Part shown: positions 8,797 to 17,959 of the stretch, in pieces
How positions within the stretch are numbered: the stretch's first letter is position 1
Layout: each line of letters begins with the position of its first letter
DNA from: Domibacillus mangrovi
GTDB taxonomy: Bacteria; Bacillota; Bacilli; Bacillales; Domibacillaceae
Length of the DNA: 64,000 bases
Direction of reading: 5' to 3'
NCBI RefSeq assembly: GCF_001906925.1
Contig: NZ_MRWQ01000005.1
Coordinates: 124,001-188,000, forward strand
Notes under the pieces: generated by a model
Seen by the model: the letters and a program-made list of their open reading frames with translations, nothing else
The model's database searches: none
What the model was told of the DNA's origin: nothing
Program-made: the position numbers and the translations under genes

Positions 8797-9690
8797 TCAG
8801 TCTGGCATTACTTTGATCGGTTTGACTTTCCCTTCTTTTTCTGGATGAATCTGATAAATAGCAAGCAATTCATCATTTAAGTAAACTGCTGCTTCTTTTT
8901 CTCCATCCGGCCAATCAGTAGGAACTGGCAGGACGGCTCCATTTTTTATCATCACTGCTACTGTATCAAATACGTTCCACTTCGGCAAATGAGAAACCGC
9001 GATTTCAACCGGCTTCAGTACGTCTTCTGGCATACTTGTGGCAAGCTCCTCCAATGTTACACAGTCATTCTCGTAAAAGCCGCCAGAACTTGTGCGGACG
9101 AGCTTTGACATATGGGCAGGATACCCAAGTTTTTCACCAATCATGACTGCCAATGTTCGAATATACGTGCCTTTACCACATACTACACGAATGGAAAAGC
9201 GCACCGTCCCTCCGTCATGTACAATGCTGCTTATTAACTCAATTTGATCAATCGTCACGATTCTTGATGGCCGCTCAACGATTTCTCCTGCACGTGCATA
9301 TTCATATAGGCGTCTTCCATTTACTTTGACCGCCGAATACATCGGCGGTATTTGTTCAATCTGTCCAGTTAACTCCTCAAATATAAGCAGCACCTGCTCA
9401 TTTGTGATAGAAGCATCTATTTTTTTTGATTCAATGACCGCACCGGACGCATCTTCTGTTTCGGTCGAGATCCCGATCGTTACTTCTGCTTCGTACGTTT
9501 TGCCGCTGTCTGTTATGTATTCCGCAAGGCGGGTTGCTTTGCCAATGCAAAGCGGCAATACTCCTTCTACATCAGGATCTAGCGTACCCGTATGGCCGAC
9601 TTTTTTCGTTTTCAGTATTTTACGCACTTTAAAAACACAGTCATGTGATGTCATGCCTTTTTCTTTCCATAGTGGTAAAATTCCATTCAT
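8797..9690 (-). CDS. truB: tRNA pseudouridine-55 synthase TruB
   Basis: TruB forms pseudouridine 55 in the T-loop of tRNAs. The 297-residue protein has motif II VGHTGTLDPDVEGVLPLCIG, with catalytic Asp38 in LDP. Other family motifs are PPMYSAVKVNGRRLYEYAR and VVCGKGTYIRTL. It begins MNGILPLWKEKGMTSHDCV as in homologues. It lies downstream of a terminator that follows rbfA and 21 nt before ribF. Confidence 0.97.
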   Translation of the reverse strand: MNGILPLWKEKGMTSHDCVFKVRKILKTKKVGHTGTLDPDVEGVLPLCIGKATRLAEYITDSGKTYEAEVTIGISTETEDASGAVIESKKIDASITNEQVLLIFEELTGQIEQIPPMYSAVKVNGRRLYEYARAGEIVERPSRIVTIDQIELISSIVHDGGTVRFSIRVVCGKGTYIRTLAVMIGEKLGYPAHMSKLVRTSSGGFYENDCVTLEELATSMPEDVLKPVEIAVSHLPKWNVFDTVAVMIKNGAVLPVPTDWPDGEKEAAVYLNDELLAIYQIHPEKEGKVKPIKVMPD

Positions 9691-9712
9691 TTGACTGGCC
9701 TCCTTTCTTCAT

Positions 9713-9767
9713 AAAAAAAGACGTCTGACAGACAGCAAGATCAAGTCTGCTGCTGCCAGGACGTCTA
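9713..9767 (-). terminator. Terminator after rbfA
   Basis: A long imperfect hairpin with outer arms AGACGTC / GACGTCT and inner arms CAGCA / TGCTG is followed by seven T. It lies between rbfA and truB, inside what is usually treated as one operon, so it should lower truB-ribF expression. Confidence 0.85.
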
Positions 9768-9772
9768 TTTTA

Positions 9773-10129
9773 TTAGGACGGTTCATTTGACGAATTTCCA
9801 ATTTCTTTTAAAAGAGTATCAATCCGGCTGCCGTATGCAACCGATTCATCAAACTCAAACATAAGCTCTGGTGTTTTCCGAAGACGGATTCGCTGGCCGA
9901 GTTCAGAACGGATAAACCCTTTTGCTTTCGCTAGTGCTTTTAACGTTCCTTCCCGCTCATCTTCACCACCAAGGACTGTAATGTAGACAGTAGCTTGCTG
10001 CAAATCACCAGTGACCTCAACATCTGTTACCGTTAAAAAACCGATGCGTGGATCTTTCACTTTCCGGCTTAAAATATCCGTCAATTCTTTTTTCATTTGT
10101 TCTGCTACGCGATTTGAACGCATTGACAT
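9773..10129 (-). CDS. rbfA: 30S ribosome-binding factor RbfA
   Basis: RbfA is a KH-fold factor for late 30S maturation and cold adaptation. The 118 residues start [20 protein letters not shown] and include [20 protein letters not shown] and [18 protein letters not shown] chose the ATG at 10129, six bases after AAGGGGTG. A GTG three codons upstream lies inside that Shine-Dalgarno. It follows infB by 25 nt; ylxP, which normally lies between them, is absent. Confidence 0.95.
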   Translation of the reverse strand: MSMRSNRVAEQMKKELTDILSRKVKDPRIGFLTVTDVEVTGDLQQATVYITVLGGEDEREGTLKALAKAKGFIRSELGQRIRLRKTPELMFEFDESVAYGSRIDTLLKEIGNSSNEPS

Positions 10130-10154
10130 GTGTATCACCCCTTAAAACGAAAGG

Positions 10155-12164
10155 TTATTTGCGCTCGATTTCCTGCTCGATGAACGCTTCAATAATATCT
10201 CCTTCTTTGACATCATTGAAACCACGAATCGTAATTCCGCACTCATAGCCTTGCGCAACTTCTTTTGCATCATCTTTAAATCGTTTCAAATCATCGACTT
10301 CACCTTCAAAAATAACGATGCTATCACGAATTAAACGCACGCCCGAATCACGGGTAATTTTACCTTCTGTTACATAGCTTCCCGCAATCGTACCGATTTT
10401 CGATACTTTAAACGTTTGGCGTACTTCAGCCTGTCCAATAATTTTTTCTTCAAATTCTGGATCGAGCATCCCTTTCATCGCAGATTCAATTTCTTCGATG
10501 ACTTTATAAATAATACGGTGCAGACGCACTTCTACTTTTTCCACATCCGCTGTACGTTTCGCATTGACATCAGGACGGACGTTAAACCCAATCACAATCG
10601 CGTTTGATGCAGAAGCGAGAATAATATCCGATTCTGTAATCGCACCTGCCCCTGTATGAATAATTTTAACATTGACGCCTTCTACTTCAATTTTTTGAAG
10701 TGCAGCAGCTACCGCTTCAACTGAACCTTGTACGTCGGCTTTCAAGACGATGTTCAAGTCTTTCATTTCACCTTGTTTCATATGCTCAAACAAGTTATCT
10801 AGGCTAACTTTTGTTTTTTCACTGCGCTGTGCTTGAAGTGCCTCTTGTGCGCGAGTTTCACCGATTTGACGTGCTGTTTTTTCGTCTTGAAATACAACGA
10901 AACGGTCTCCTGCAAGCGGTACATCATTCAAGCCTGTAATTTCAACCGGTGTCGATGGACCAGCTGTTTTTACACGGCGTCCAATATCATTAACCATCGC
11001 ACGAACGCGGCCAAATGTATTGCCGACTACGATAGGATCACCGACATTAAGTGTTCCGTCTTGAACAAGTAATGTCGCAACAGAACCGCGGCCTTTATCA
11101 AGCTCTGCCTCAATAACGGTACCCATTGCACGGCGCTTCGGATCTGCTTTCAACTCTTCTACTTCTGCTACGAGAAGAACCATTTCAAGCAATGTATCGA
11201 TTCCTTCTCCTTGCTTCGCTGAAATCGGAACGAAAATGGTTTCACCGCCCCATGCCTCTGGCACAAGACCATGTTCTGTTAGTTCTTGCATCACCCGATC
11301 TGGATTGGCCGCGGGCTTGTCAATTTTATTAACCGCTACAATAATCGGCACTTCCGCTGCTTTTGCATGGTTAATCGCTTCAACTGTTTGCGGCATAACA
11401 CCATCATCTGCAGCCACAACGAGAATGGTAATATCCGTCACTTTCGCGCCACGTGCACGCATTGTTGTAAACGCCGCATGTCCAGGTGTATCAAGGAAGG
11501 TAATCTTCTTTCCATTCGTTTCAGCTTGGTAGGCACCAATATGCTGTGTAATACCGCCTGCTTCCCCTTCTGTTACTTTTGTGTTTCGGATTGAGTCCAA
11601 CAGCGTTGTTTTACCATGATCAACGTGACCCATGATCGTCACAACAGCGGGACGTTCAACCGAATTTTCTTCTGTTATTTCTTCCTCAAAATAAGTTTCC
11701 AGATCCGCTTTATCGATTAGTATTTCTTCTTCTACTTCGACATTAAATTCACTTGCAACAAGCTCTATCGCATCTTTATCAAGCTCCTGATTGATAGTCG
11801 CCATGACACCAAGCATGAACAACTTTTTAATGACGTCTGACGGTTCGACGTTCATTTTTTTCGCCAACTCTGCTACTGTCAGTGAACCTGAAAAAACGAT
11901 TTTTTCTGGAATTTCTTTCTTTTTAACAACAGGCTGTGGTCTTGGAGCTCCTTTACGCTGCCCTCCTGAACGGCCTTTTCCACGTGGTCCGCCGTTAATT
12001 CCTCGTTGTCCTGGCTTTGAAGCGCCGCCACGTGCACCACCGCCTGTTTTCTGTTGTCCACCTGGTTTAGATCCAGTCGGTTTTGGTTTCGCTGGACCAC
12101 GATTTTGTGCCGGCTGGTTTGCTGATTTATTCGTTGTTTGTTGATTATTTGTTTTATTATCCAA
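10155..12164 (-). CDS. infB: Translation initiation factor IF-2, short N-terminus
   Basis: IF-2 is the GTPase that places initiator tRNA on the ribosome. The 669-residue protein has a low-complexity basic Gly/Pro/Lys/Gln-rich segment (about 1-85) and a conserved N-domain ([20 protein letters not shown]). The GTPase domain follows, with GHVDHGKTT (179-187), DTPGHAAF and NKID, and then beta-barrel and C-terminal domains. The start is TTG at 12164 with AGGAGG ten bases upstream; a TGA lies in frame upstream of it. The usual first helical module (residues like MRVYEYAK...VSSKEI) is missing, and the 41-nt gap to ylxQ has no room for it. B. subtilis IF-2 is about 716 residues. Confidence 0.95.
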   Translation of the reverse strand: MDNKTNNQQTTNKSANQPAQNRGPAKPKPTGSKPGGQQKTGGGARGGASKPGQRGINGGPRGKGRSGGQRKGAPRPQPVVKKKEIPEKIVFSGSLTVAELAKKMNVEPSDVIKKLFMLGVMATINQELDKDAIELVASEFNVEVEEEILIDKADLETYFEEEITEENSVERPAVVTIMGHVDHGKTTLLDSIRNTKVTEGEAGGITQHIGAYQAETNGKKITFLDTPGHAAFTTMRARGAKVTDITILVVAADDGVMPQTVEAINHAKAAEVPIIVAVNKIDKPAANPDRVMQELTEHGLVPEAWGGETIFVPISAKQGEGIDTLLEMVLLVAEVEELKADPKRRAMGTVIEAELDKGRGSVATLLVQDGTLNVGDPIVVGNTFGRVRAMVNDIGRRVKTAGPSTPVEITGLNDVPLAGDRFVVFQDEKTARQIGETRAQEALQAQRSEKTKVSLDNLFEHMKQGEMKDLNIVLKADVQGSVEAVAAALQKIEVEGVNVKIIHTGAGAITESDIILASASNAIVIGFNVRPDVNAKRTADVEKVEVRLHRIIYKVIEEIESAMKGMLDPEFEEKIIGQAEVRQTFKVSKIGTIAGSYVTEGKITRDSGVRLIRDSIVIFEGEVDDLKRFKDDAKEVAQGYECGITIRGFNDVKEGDIIEAFIEQEIERK

Positions 12165-12205
12165 GTTTAAATAGCCTCCTTGTCATGACAGTCATATATA
12201 TGCTG

Positions 12206-12514
12206 TCATTCCCCATCGATAAGCGTCTTCAACTTTCCGGCGAAACCAGCATCGTTCACAGCAACAACGACTCGGGCTTCTTTTCCAATTGCTTGCCCTA
12301 GCACGAAGCGATCCTGTATCCGTCTGACTGGTACACCATAAAATTGCGCCTTATCGGTAATTTTCTTTTCTGTATTATGCGATGCATCTTCCGATAAAAT
12401 AACCAATTTTGCATTCCCACGCTGAATTTCTTTGACAGTCAGTTCTTCACCAGAAATAATTTTGCCTGCTCGATTTGCAAGTCCTAAAAAGGATGTCCAT
12501 GGCTTTCCAGCCAT
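12206..12514 (-). CDS. ylxQ: L7Ae-family K-turn RNA-binding protein YlxQ
   Basis: A 102-residue L7Ae/L30e/S12e-fold protein, ribosome-associated or K-turn-binding in Bacillus relatives. The start [20 protein letters not shown] is a family hallmark, and [20 protein letters not shown] follows. I chose the ATG at 12514, two bases after the ylxR stop; an upstream alternative at 12601 would overlap ylxR heavily. It lies between ylxR and infB in the nusA operon, and its precise role is not settled. Confidence 0.9.
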   Translation of the reverse strand: MAGKPWTSFLGLANRAGKIISGEELTVKEIQRGNAKLVILSEDASHNTEKKITDKAQFYGVPVRRIQDRFVLGQAIGKEARVVVAVNDAGFAGKLKTLIDGE

Positions 12515-12515
12515 C

Positions 12516-12791
12516 TTAATTTTTGTCCTTTGCAATAATATCGAGCAATTCATTATAAATGGATGGCGGGATTTCCGCACTGAGCTGACGAGCCAGGACA
12601 TTTTTTTTCTTTGCTGCTTCGACCGCTTCTTTTGATTTTGTTACATATGTGCCGCGCCCTGATTTTTTACCGGTTGGGTCGACGGACACTTCTCCTTCTT
12701 TTGAACGGACAATGCGGATCATTTCTTTTTTAGGTTTCATTTCACCCGTAGCCGCGCATTTGCGAAGCGGGATTTTTTTTGGTACTGGCAT
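12516..12791 (-). CDS. ylxR: YlxR family protein (RNase P modulator RnpM family)
   Basis: A 91-residue basic protein of the YlxR (DUF448) fold with [21 protein letters not shown] and GRGTYVTKS. The family binds nucleic acids; B. subtilis YlxR (RnpM) is reported to interact with RNase P and to affect gene expression. It sits between nusA and ylxQ. Length and motifs are normal. Confidence 0.92.
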   Translation of the reverse strand: MPVPKKIPLRKCAATGEMKPKKEMIRIVRSKEGEVSVDPTGKKSGRGTYVTKSKEAVEAAKKKNVLARQLSAEIPPSIYNELLDIIAKDKN

Positions 12792-12803
12792 CGCTACTCC
12801 TCC

Positions 12804-13952
12804 TTATTCGATGTCTTCTGAAAAGAAATCTTCAAGGTTGGTTTCTGACGATGCTCGTTCAAACTCGTCATCTTGGTCAACGGATACGCTACCTTTAGAC
12901 GACGGATATATACCAGCTTCACGTGCATCTGTTTCACTTTTAATGTCTATTTTCCAACCCGTTAACTTCGCCGCAAGTCGTGCGTTTTGTCCACGTTTTC
13001 CAATGGCGAGCGACAATTGATAGTCCGGAACAATAACAGTCGTTGCTTTATTTTCTTCATCGAACGTCACTTCAATGACTTTAGCGGGACTAAGAGCGTT
13101 TGCTACAAATACGACAGGGTCATCTGACCATTTCACGATGTCAATTTTTTCACCTTTTAATTCATTGACAATCGCCTGTACACGGTTTCCTTTAGGACCA
13201 ACACATGCGCCAACGGGATCGACTTCTTGATTTTCCGAATGCACCGAAATTTTAGAACGGTCACCTGCTTCGCGTGAGACAGAGCGAATTTCGACTGTGC
13301 CATCAAAAATTTCCGGCACTTCAATTTCAAATAAACGCTTAAGTAATCCCGGGTGTGTGCGTGACACGAAAATTTGCGGTCCTTTTGTCGTCCGCTCCAC
13401 TTTGGTAATAAATACTTTTATACGATCATGCGGTTTATATGTTTCATTCTGCATTTGCTCTGACTGTGGCAAAAGTGCTTCAATTTTACCGAGGCTGACA
13501 TAAATGAACCGGGCATCCTGCCGCTGTACAATTCCCGTCATAATGTCTTCTTCACGATCGATAAATTCAGAATAAATAATGCCTCGTTCTGCTTCACGCA
13601 CGCGCTGTGTAACGACTTGCTTTGCGGCCTGTGCTGCAATGCGGCCAAAATCTTTTGGTGTCACTTCCAATTCAACAATATCACCAATTTCGTAAGCCGG
13701 GTTAATCAATACCGCATCCGTAATCGCAATTTCAAGCCGTGAATCAAATACTTCATCAACGACTTCTTTGCGTGCATATACACGTATCGAACCGCCTTCA
13801 AGATTTAAATCCACCCGCACATTTTGAGCTTGATTGAAGTTACGCTTATAAGCAGAAACAAGTGCTGCTTCTATTGCATCAATTAATACATTTCGTTCGA
13901 TACCTTTTTCTTTTTCAAGATAAGTGAGGGCATCATATAGCTCTGAGCTCAT
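12804..13952 (-). CDS. nusA: Transcription termination/antitermination factor NusA
   Basis: NusA binds RNA polymerase and nascent RNA, promoting pausing and intrinsic termination. The 382 residues contain the N-terminal polymerase-binding domain ([21 protein letters not shown]), S1 (about 135-200), and KH1 and KH2 ([19 protein letters not shown] and [20 protein letters not shown]). It has the short C-terminus typical of Bacilli. It lies between rimP and ylxR. Confidence 0.97.
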   Translation of the reverse strand: MSSELYDALTYLEKEKGIERNVLIDAIEAALVSAYKRNFNQAQNVRVDLNLEGGSIRVYARKEVVDEVFDSRLEIAITDAVLINPAYEIGDIVELEVTPKDFGRIAAQAAKQVVTQRVREAERGIIYSEFIDREEDIMTGIVQRQDARFIYVSLGKIEALLPQSEQMQNETYKPHDRIKVFITKVERTTKGPQIFVSRTHPGLLKRLFEIEVPEIFDGTVEIRSVSREAGDRSKISVHSENQEVDPVGACVGPKGNRVQAIVNELKGEKIDIVKWSDDPVVFVANALSPAKVIEVTFDEENKATTVIVPDYQLSLAIGKRGQNARLAAKLTGWKIDIKSETDAREAGIYPSSKGSVSVDQDDEFERASSETNLEDFFSEDIE

Positions 13953-13993
13953 TGGCTAAAAAGCCTCCTTACATAAATATCTTATTAATTTTT

Positions 13994-14467
13994 TTAAAAT
14001 GTAACAGCAAGACGTGCTTTCGCTACTTTATTCAAAGGTATCGTCAACTGTTTTTTACGCGTTTTCACCGCATATTCAATCGTTAGTTCTTCTCCATCAA
14101 ATGAAAGGAGTTTGCCTTCATACGTTTTTTCACCGTCAATCGGTTCGTAAAGCTTTACGTTCACATGTTTACCGACAGACCGTTCAAAGTCTTGCGTTTT
14201 CTTTAAAGGTCTTTCCGCACCGGGTGACGACACTTCGAGGAAATAATTGTGTGGAATCGGATCCGGATCAAGCGCATCTAATTTCTCGCTCAAACGCTCG
14301 CTGACAATCGCACATTCTTCAATATCAATGCCGCTTTCTTTATCAATGTACAATCGCAAAAACCAGTTCTTTCCTTCTTTAACATATTCCATTTCAACTA
14401 GTTCAAGATTCAATTCTTCAATGATTGGTTCGGCAATTTTCTCTACCGTTTCGATGATTTTACTCAT
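13994..14467 (-). CDS. rimP: Ribosome maturation factor RimP
   Basis: RimP assists 30S assembly, mainly the S12/S19 region. The 157-residue protein shows [20 protein letters not shown] and [15 protein letters not shown], the two conserved blocks. The ATG at 14467 lies eight bases after GGAGG; upstream in-frame codons to 14518 add a non-conserved tail and are rejected. It is the first gene of the nusA-infB operon, downstream of its own promoter and a strong leader hairpin. Confidence 0.94.
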   Translation of the reverse strand: MSKIIETVEKIAEPIIEELNLELVEMEYVKEGKNWFLRLYIDKESGIDIEECAIVSERLSEKLDALDPDPIPHNYFLEVSSPGAERPLKKTQDFERSVGKHVNVKLYEPIDGEKTYEGKLLSFDGEELTIEYAVKTRKKQLTIPLNKVAKARLAVTF

Positions 14468-14521
14468 TGTTTTGTCCTCCCGCATGAAAGAATTTGTTTC
14501 GGAACATCCCCGCAACAAACA

Positions 14522-14550
14522 CGAAAGAGTGGGGGCGGCCCACTCTTTCG
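14522..14550 (-). promoter_or_regulatory. GC-rich leader hairpin of the rimP-nusA operon
   Basis: Perfect 12-bp arms (CGAAAGAGTGGG and CCCACTCTTTCG) enclose a five-base loop. The hairpin starts about 30 nt after the -10 box of the rimP promoter. On the minus strand it is followed by TGTTTGTTGCGGGG, only mildly T-rich. It may act as an attenuator of the operon, as a weak terminator for polC readthrough, or as an mRNA 5' stabiliser. Confidence 0.6.
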
Positions 14551-14580
14551 AAGAGAGTTATCATGCAATTTCCATCTTTG

Positions 14581-14609
14581 AGGATACCATAATTAGGTCT
14601 TTTTTGCAA
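14581..14609 (-). promoter_or_regulatory. Sigma-A promoter for rimP-nusA operon
   Basis: TTGCAA (14604-14609), a 17-base spacer and TATCCT (14581-14586), with an extended -10 TG at the right place, lie directly after the polC stop. Confidence 0.7.
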
Positions 14610-14617
14610 ACAGCACA

Positions 14618-16023
14618 TTAAAACAACGACAGCTGATTCTGATCAGGCAATGTATCGAGGCATCCCATCTTCTCTAAGTATTCCATAATTGTTTTTGAGA
14701 CTTTCCCTCTCTGCTGTAAATCTTCTTTCGATAAAAACTCGCTGTTTGCTCGGGCAGCAACGATATTTTTTGCTGCGTTCGTCCCAAGACCCGGTATAGC
14801 GTTAAACGGTGGAATGAGTGAACCGCCATCAATGATGAATTCATCAGCACTTGAGTGGTATAGGTCTATCTTTTGAAGGGTAAAGCCCCGTTCAACCATT
14901 TCTAGTGCTAGTTCAAGCACCGTCATTAAGTTCTTTTCTTTCGGTGACGCATCGAGTCCTTTTGAATTGATTTCCTGCAGTAATGCTTTAATCGCTACTG
15001 ATCCTCTCGACATAACGTCAATTTCAAAGTCTTCTGCCCGAACCGTAAAATACGCTGCATAATACAAAAGCGGCAAATGAACTTTGAAGTACGCAATCCG
15101 CACCGCCATTAACACATAAGCGGCCGCATGGGCTTTCGGAAACATATATTTAATTTTTTTACATGAATCAATATACCATTCCGGCACTTCATTTTTACGC
15201 ATTTCTTCTTCCATTTCATCTGATAAGCCTTTCCCTTTACGGACAGACTCCATAATTTTAAAAGCGAAAGCGGGATCGAGCCCTTGATAAATTAAATACA
15301 CCATAATGTCATCCCGGCAGCCGATCACATCTGACAGTTCACAAACACCTTTTTGAATCAGTTCCTGTGCGTTTCCTAGCCATACGTCCGTTCCATGAGA
15401 CAACCCAGAAATTTGAACAAGTTCTGAAAATGTTGTCGGCTTCGTTTCTTCAAGCATTTGCCGGACAAATCGCGTACCGAATTCTGGAATACCGAGCGTT
15501 CCAGTTTTACACATAATTTGCTCTTCTGTCACACCAAGTGATTCGGTACCGCTGAAAATTTTCATCACTTCGGGATCATCTGTCGGGATTGTTTTCGGAT
15601 CAATACCAGACAAATCTTGTAGCATCCGGATGACTGTTGGATCATCATGCCCAAGAATATCTAATTTTAGCAAGTTATCATGAATCGAATGGAAGTCAAA
15701 GTGAGTCGTTTTCCATTCCGATTTATCGGAATCAGCCGGATACTGAATCGGTGAAAAATCATAAATATCCATGTAGTCTGGTACAACGATAATTCCACCC
15801 GGATGCTGACCCGTTGTACGCTTCACACCGGTGCATCCTGACACAAGACGGTCTACTTCAGCACTGCGGTATTGTTTCGTATACTCTTCCGCATACTTTT
15901 TTACGTAACCATATGCCGTTTTTTCCGCCACCGTTCCGATCGTTCCCGCTCTAAAAACATACTCTTCACCGAATAGCTCTTTTGTATAGTTATGAGCTCG
16001 CGGTTGATACTCACCAGAAAAAT
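14618..16023 (-). CDS. polC: DNA polymerase III PolC, 3' exon
   Basis: This exon encodes the C-terminal 467 residues of PolC plus the last two bases of the split Asn codon. It begins [20 protein letters not shown], continues through [39 protein letters not shown] and [19 protein letters not shown], and ends NQLSLF, a beta-clamp-binding tail. These are the rest of the palm, the fingers and the C-terminal DNA-binding domain. A frame starting at a TTG inside the intron end (16030) could give a free fragment, but it has no evident Shine-Dalgarno. Joined to the 5' exon the protein is 1438 residues and complete. Confidence 0.96.
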
Positions 16024-16109
16024 ATGACAATAGGTAAGCCTTTGAAGTTATCTTCAGCTTTTCCCCTGCCCCACACCGTACGTGACCCTTTCGGCGTCAT
16101 ACGGCGCTC
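16024..16109 (-). ncRNA. Group II intron domains V and VI
   Basis: Domain V (16109 down to 16073) starts GAGCGCCGTATGACGCC, has a GAAA tetraloop and returns with GGGTCACGTACGG. It shows the catalytic AGC triad position, the paired GCCGTA/TACGGT segment and the dinucleotide bulge region. Domain VI follows, with arms around TGAAG-ATAA-CTTCA. The adenosine eight bases from the 3' splice site (16031) is the candidate branch point. Confidence 0.85.
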
Positions 16110-16133
16110 CATCGTCTTTCTGTTTACGATAAG

Positions 16134-16700
16134 TTAAACAACTAACGCTTGGAATCCTACAACCTTGCGTAGTTTATTGAGTTTCTTTAATGCTTTTTCG
16201 TCTAATGAATAGACGAGTTTACTTTTTGTGAGTTCTTTCATCGGAAACTTTGTATGGATAAGTGTATGATAATCCTTCTTAATAATCACGAGATTGTCGT
16301 ACTCATCAGTTCCATCCATTTTAGTAGGTAGGATATGGTGACAAACACAATTGATTGGCATTAACCGCTCTCCCGTGATATGGCATTTTCCTTTTTGTGC
16401 GACATATTTACTTATCCGATTATTTTCATACAAAGTAGATTTTGATGAGAAGTTCCCTCTTCTTAGATGTTCAATTTCAATGGCTGTTACATGGATTAGT
16501 TCTCGATGTATTCTTTGGCGGTCATCTTTGTCATAAATCGTAAATGTTGGTTCTCTTTGACCTCGTATTTGATGTCGAATGGATTCAAATGGATATACCA
16601 ATATGCCATTACTTTTAAATCGATTGTAATTGAAATCGTCATAAAACTTTTCAATTACAGCATTCTTCTCTATTGTCGGATTAAAAATGTTCCGATACAT
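16134..16700 (-). CDS. HNH endonuclease domain ORF of the group II intron
   Basis: A 188-residue protein whose C-terminal half has the HNH layout of intron-encoded proteins. Cys106 lies in GKCHITGERL, the CHH at 120-122 precedes ILPTKMDGTDEYDNL with Asn136, and the histidines at 145 and 149 are in YHTLIH. The tail LDEKALKKLNKLRKVVG matches the usual C-terminus of such proteins. The N-terminal 90 residues resemble the DNA-binding domain that normally continues from the maturase. In relatives this is fused to the reverse transcriptase. Here it starts at ATG 16700, overlapping the previous stop as TAATG, in the -1 frame. It should cut the second target strand to prime reverse transcription, if made. 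Confidence 0.85.
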   Translation of the reverse strand: MYRNIFNPTIEKNAVIEKFYDDFNYNRFKSNGILVYPFESIRHQIRGQREPTFTIYDKDDRQRIHRELIHVTAIEIEHLRRGNFSSKSTLYENNRISKYVAQKGKCHITGERLMPINCVCHHILPTKMDGTDEYDNLVIIKKDYHTLIHTKFPMKELTKSKLVYSLDEKALKKLNKLRKVVGFQALVV

Positions 16701-17959
16701 TAAGTTTTGATTTTAAAGTGTATCGTATGTCTAATATCATTGAAGTCGACCGATACCCTGGTGGCAATCTTATAGTAATTATGAACCCCTAACGTAAATG
16801 CATTCAGGTCAAGAATCTTTTTCGGCGTTGGGCTTTTTCGTATCTGACTCAGTTTATATTGATAAACCTTCGTCACTTTTTCTTTTGCCTTCGGGGATAT
16901 TTTTGAATTTACAATATACCCCGTTTTAGCTGTCCCTTTTTGTACTGCTCGAAAGCGTACACCAAGAAAATCCGTTCCATTCTTTCGAAGGTTTGTGATT
17001 TTACTTTTCTCGGGACTAACATCTAAGCCCAAACGCTCGTTTAACCATTTCGTCACAGCAATGAATAACTTACGGGCATTTTCATAAGAGTTTGTAAAGA
17101 TTTTGAAGTCATCAGCATAACGAACAATGTAACAAGGCTTTAGCCTTGTTTTCTTCAAGGCATCTGTACGATTCCTTTTCAGTTTATAGTTCGTTCTTGT
17201 TGGTTTTGTTTCCCATTGATTTGAAATCCACCAGTCTAATTCGTTTAACACGACATTAGATAACAGAGGAGAAAGTATCCCGCCTTGTGGTGTTCCTTTC
17301 TCTGGTACGCCTTCACCGTCAATTTCTGCTTTTAACATCTTATTGATAATACTCAGCACTTTTTTATCTCTTATACCAATAGCCCACAGTTGCTTGCTTA
17401 ACTTTTTATGATTTACATTATCAAAGAAACCTTTGATGTCTACATCGACTACATAGTGTTGGTGACTGTGATTGACCATATGGTAGCATCTCGCCAAGGC
17501 GTCATGCGTATTCCGATGTGGTCTAAATCCAAAGCTAGATGGATGAAATTTTGCCTCAACGATTGGTTCAAGAACTTGTAGAATCATTTGCTGAATCAGT
17601 CTATCTTCAATCGTCGGTATACCGAGAGAACGTTTATCACCATTCGGCTTTGGAATCATCACTCTTCTAACCATTTCTGGTTTGTAGTTTTCTAATTTTC
17701 TGCGAGCCATTTTAATGAGCATATCTTTATTCATCTTATTTAGATGCTTAATCGTATGCCCGTTTGAGCCTTTTGTTTTGCTTCCAGTATTGTTTTTCAT
17801 ATTTCGAAAAGCGAGGAGAATATTTTCTTCGGATACGATTAAATCGTATAACTCCTTAAAATATCTTCCCTTTTTACTTTCAGCATATAAAGTATCAAAC
17901 GTTCTTTGAACATTGAAGTATTCGTTGTTTCTTAACTTTTGAACCATTAAGTCAGCCAA
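16700..17959 (-). CDS. ltrA: Group II intron reverse transcriptase/maturase
   Basis: The 419-residue intron-encoded protein binds and folds the intron RNA for splicing and reverse-transcribes it for retrohoming. Reverse transcriptase motifs are in order: GIPTIEDRLIQQ (113-124), SSFGFRPHRNTHDAL (141-155), VVDVDIKGFFDNV with catalytic Asp172, GTPQGGILSPLLSN (222-235), YADD (281-284), LDVSPEKSKI and FLGVRF. The thumb/maturase segment ends NYYKIATRVSVDFNDI. The start is TTG at 17959 with GAGGTG before it. The protein stops at TAA just where the DNA-binding domain should begin, and the HNH part is in the next ORF. Confidence 0.93.
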   Translation of the reverse strand: MADLMVQKLRNNEYFNVQRTFDTLYAESKKGRYFKELYDLIVSEENILLAFRNMKNNTGSKTKGSNGHTIKHLNKMNKDMLIKMARRKLENYKPEMVRRVMIPKPNGDKRSLGIPTIEDRLIQQMILQVLEPIVEAKFHPSSFGFRPHRNTHDALARCYHMVNHSHQHYVVDVDIKGFFDNVNHKKLSKQLWAIGIRDKKVLSIINKMLKAEIDGEGVPEKGTPQGGILSPLLSNVVLNELDWWISNQWETKPTRTNYKLKRNRTDALKKTRLKPCYIVRYADDFKIFTNSYENARKLFIAVTKWLNERLGLDVSPEKSKITNLRKNGTDFLGVRFRAVQKGTAKTGYIVNSKISPKAKEKVTKVYQYKLSQIRKSPTPKKILDLNAFTLGVHNYYKIATRVSVDFNDIRHTIHFKIKT

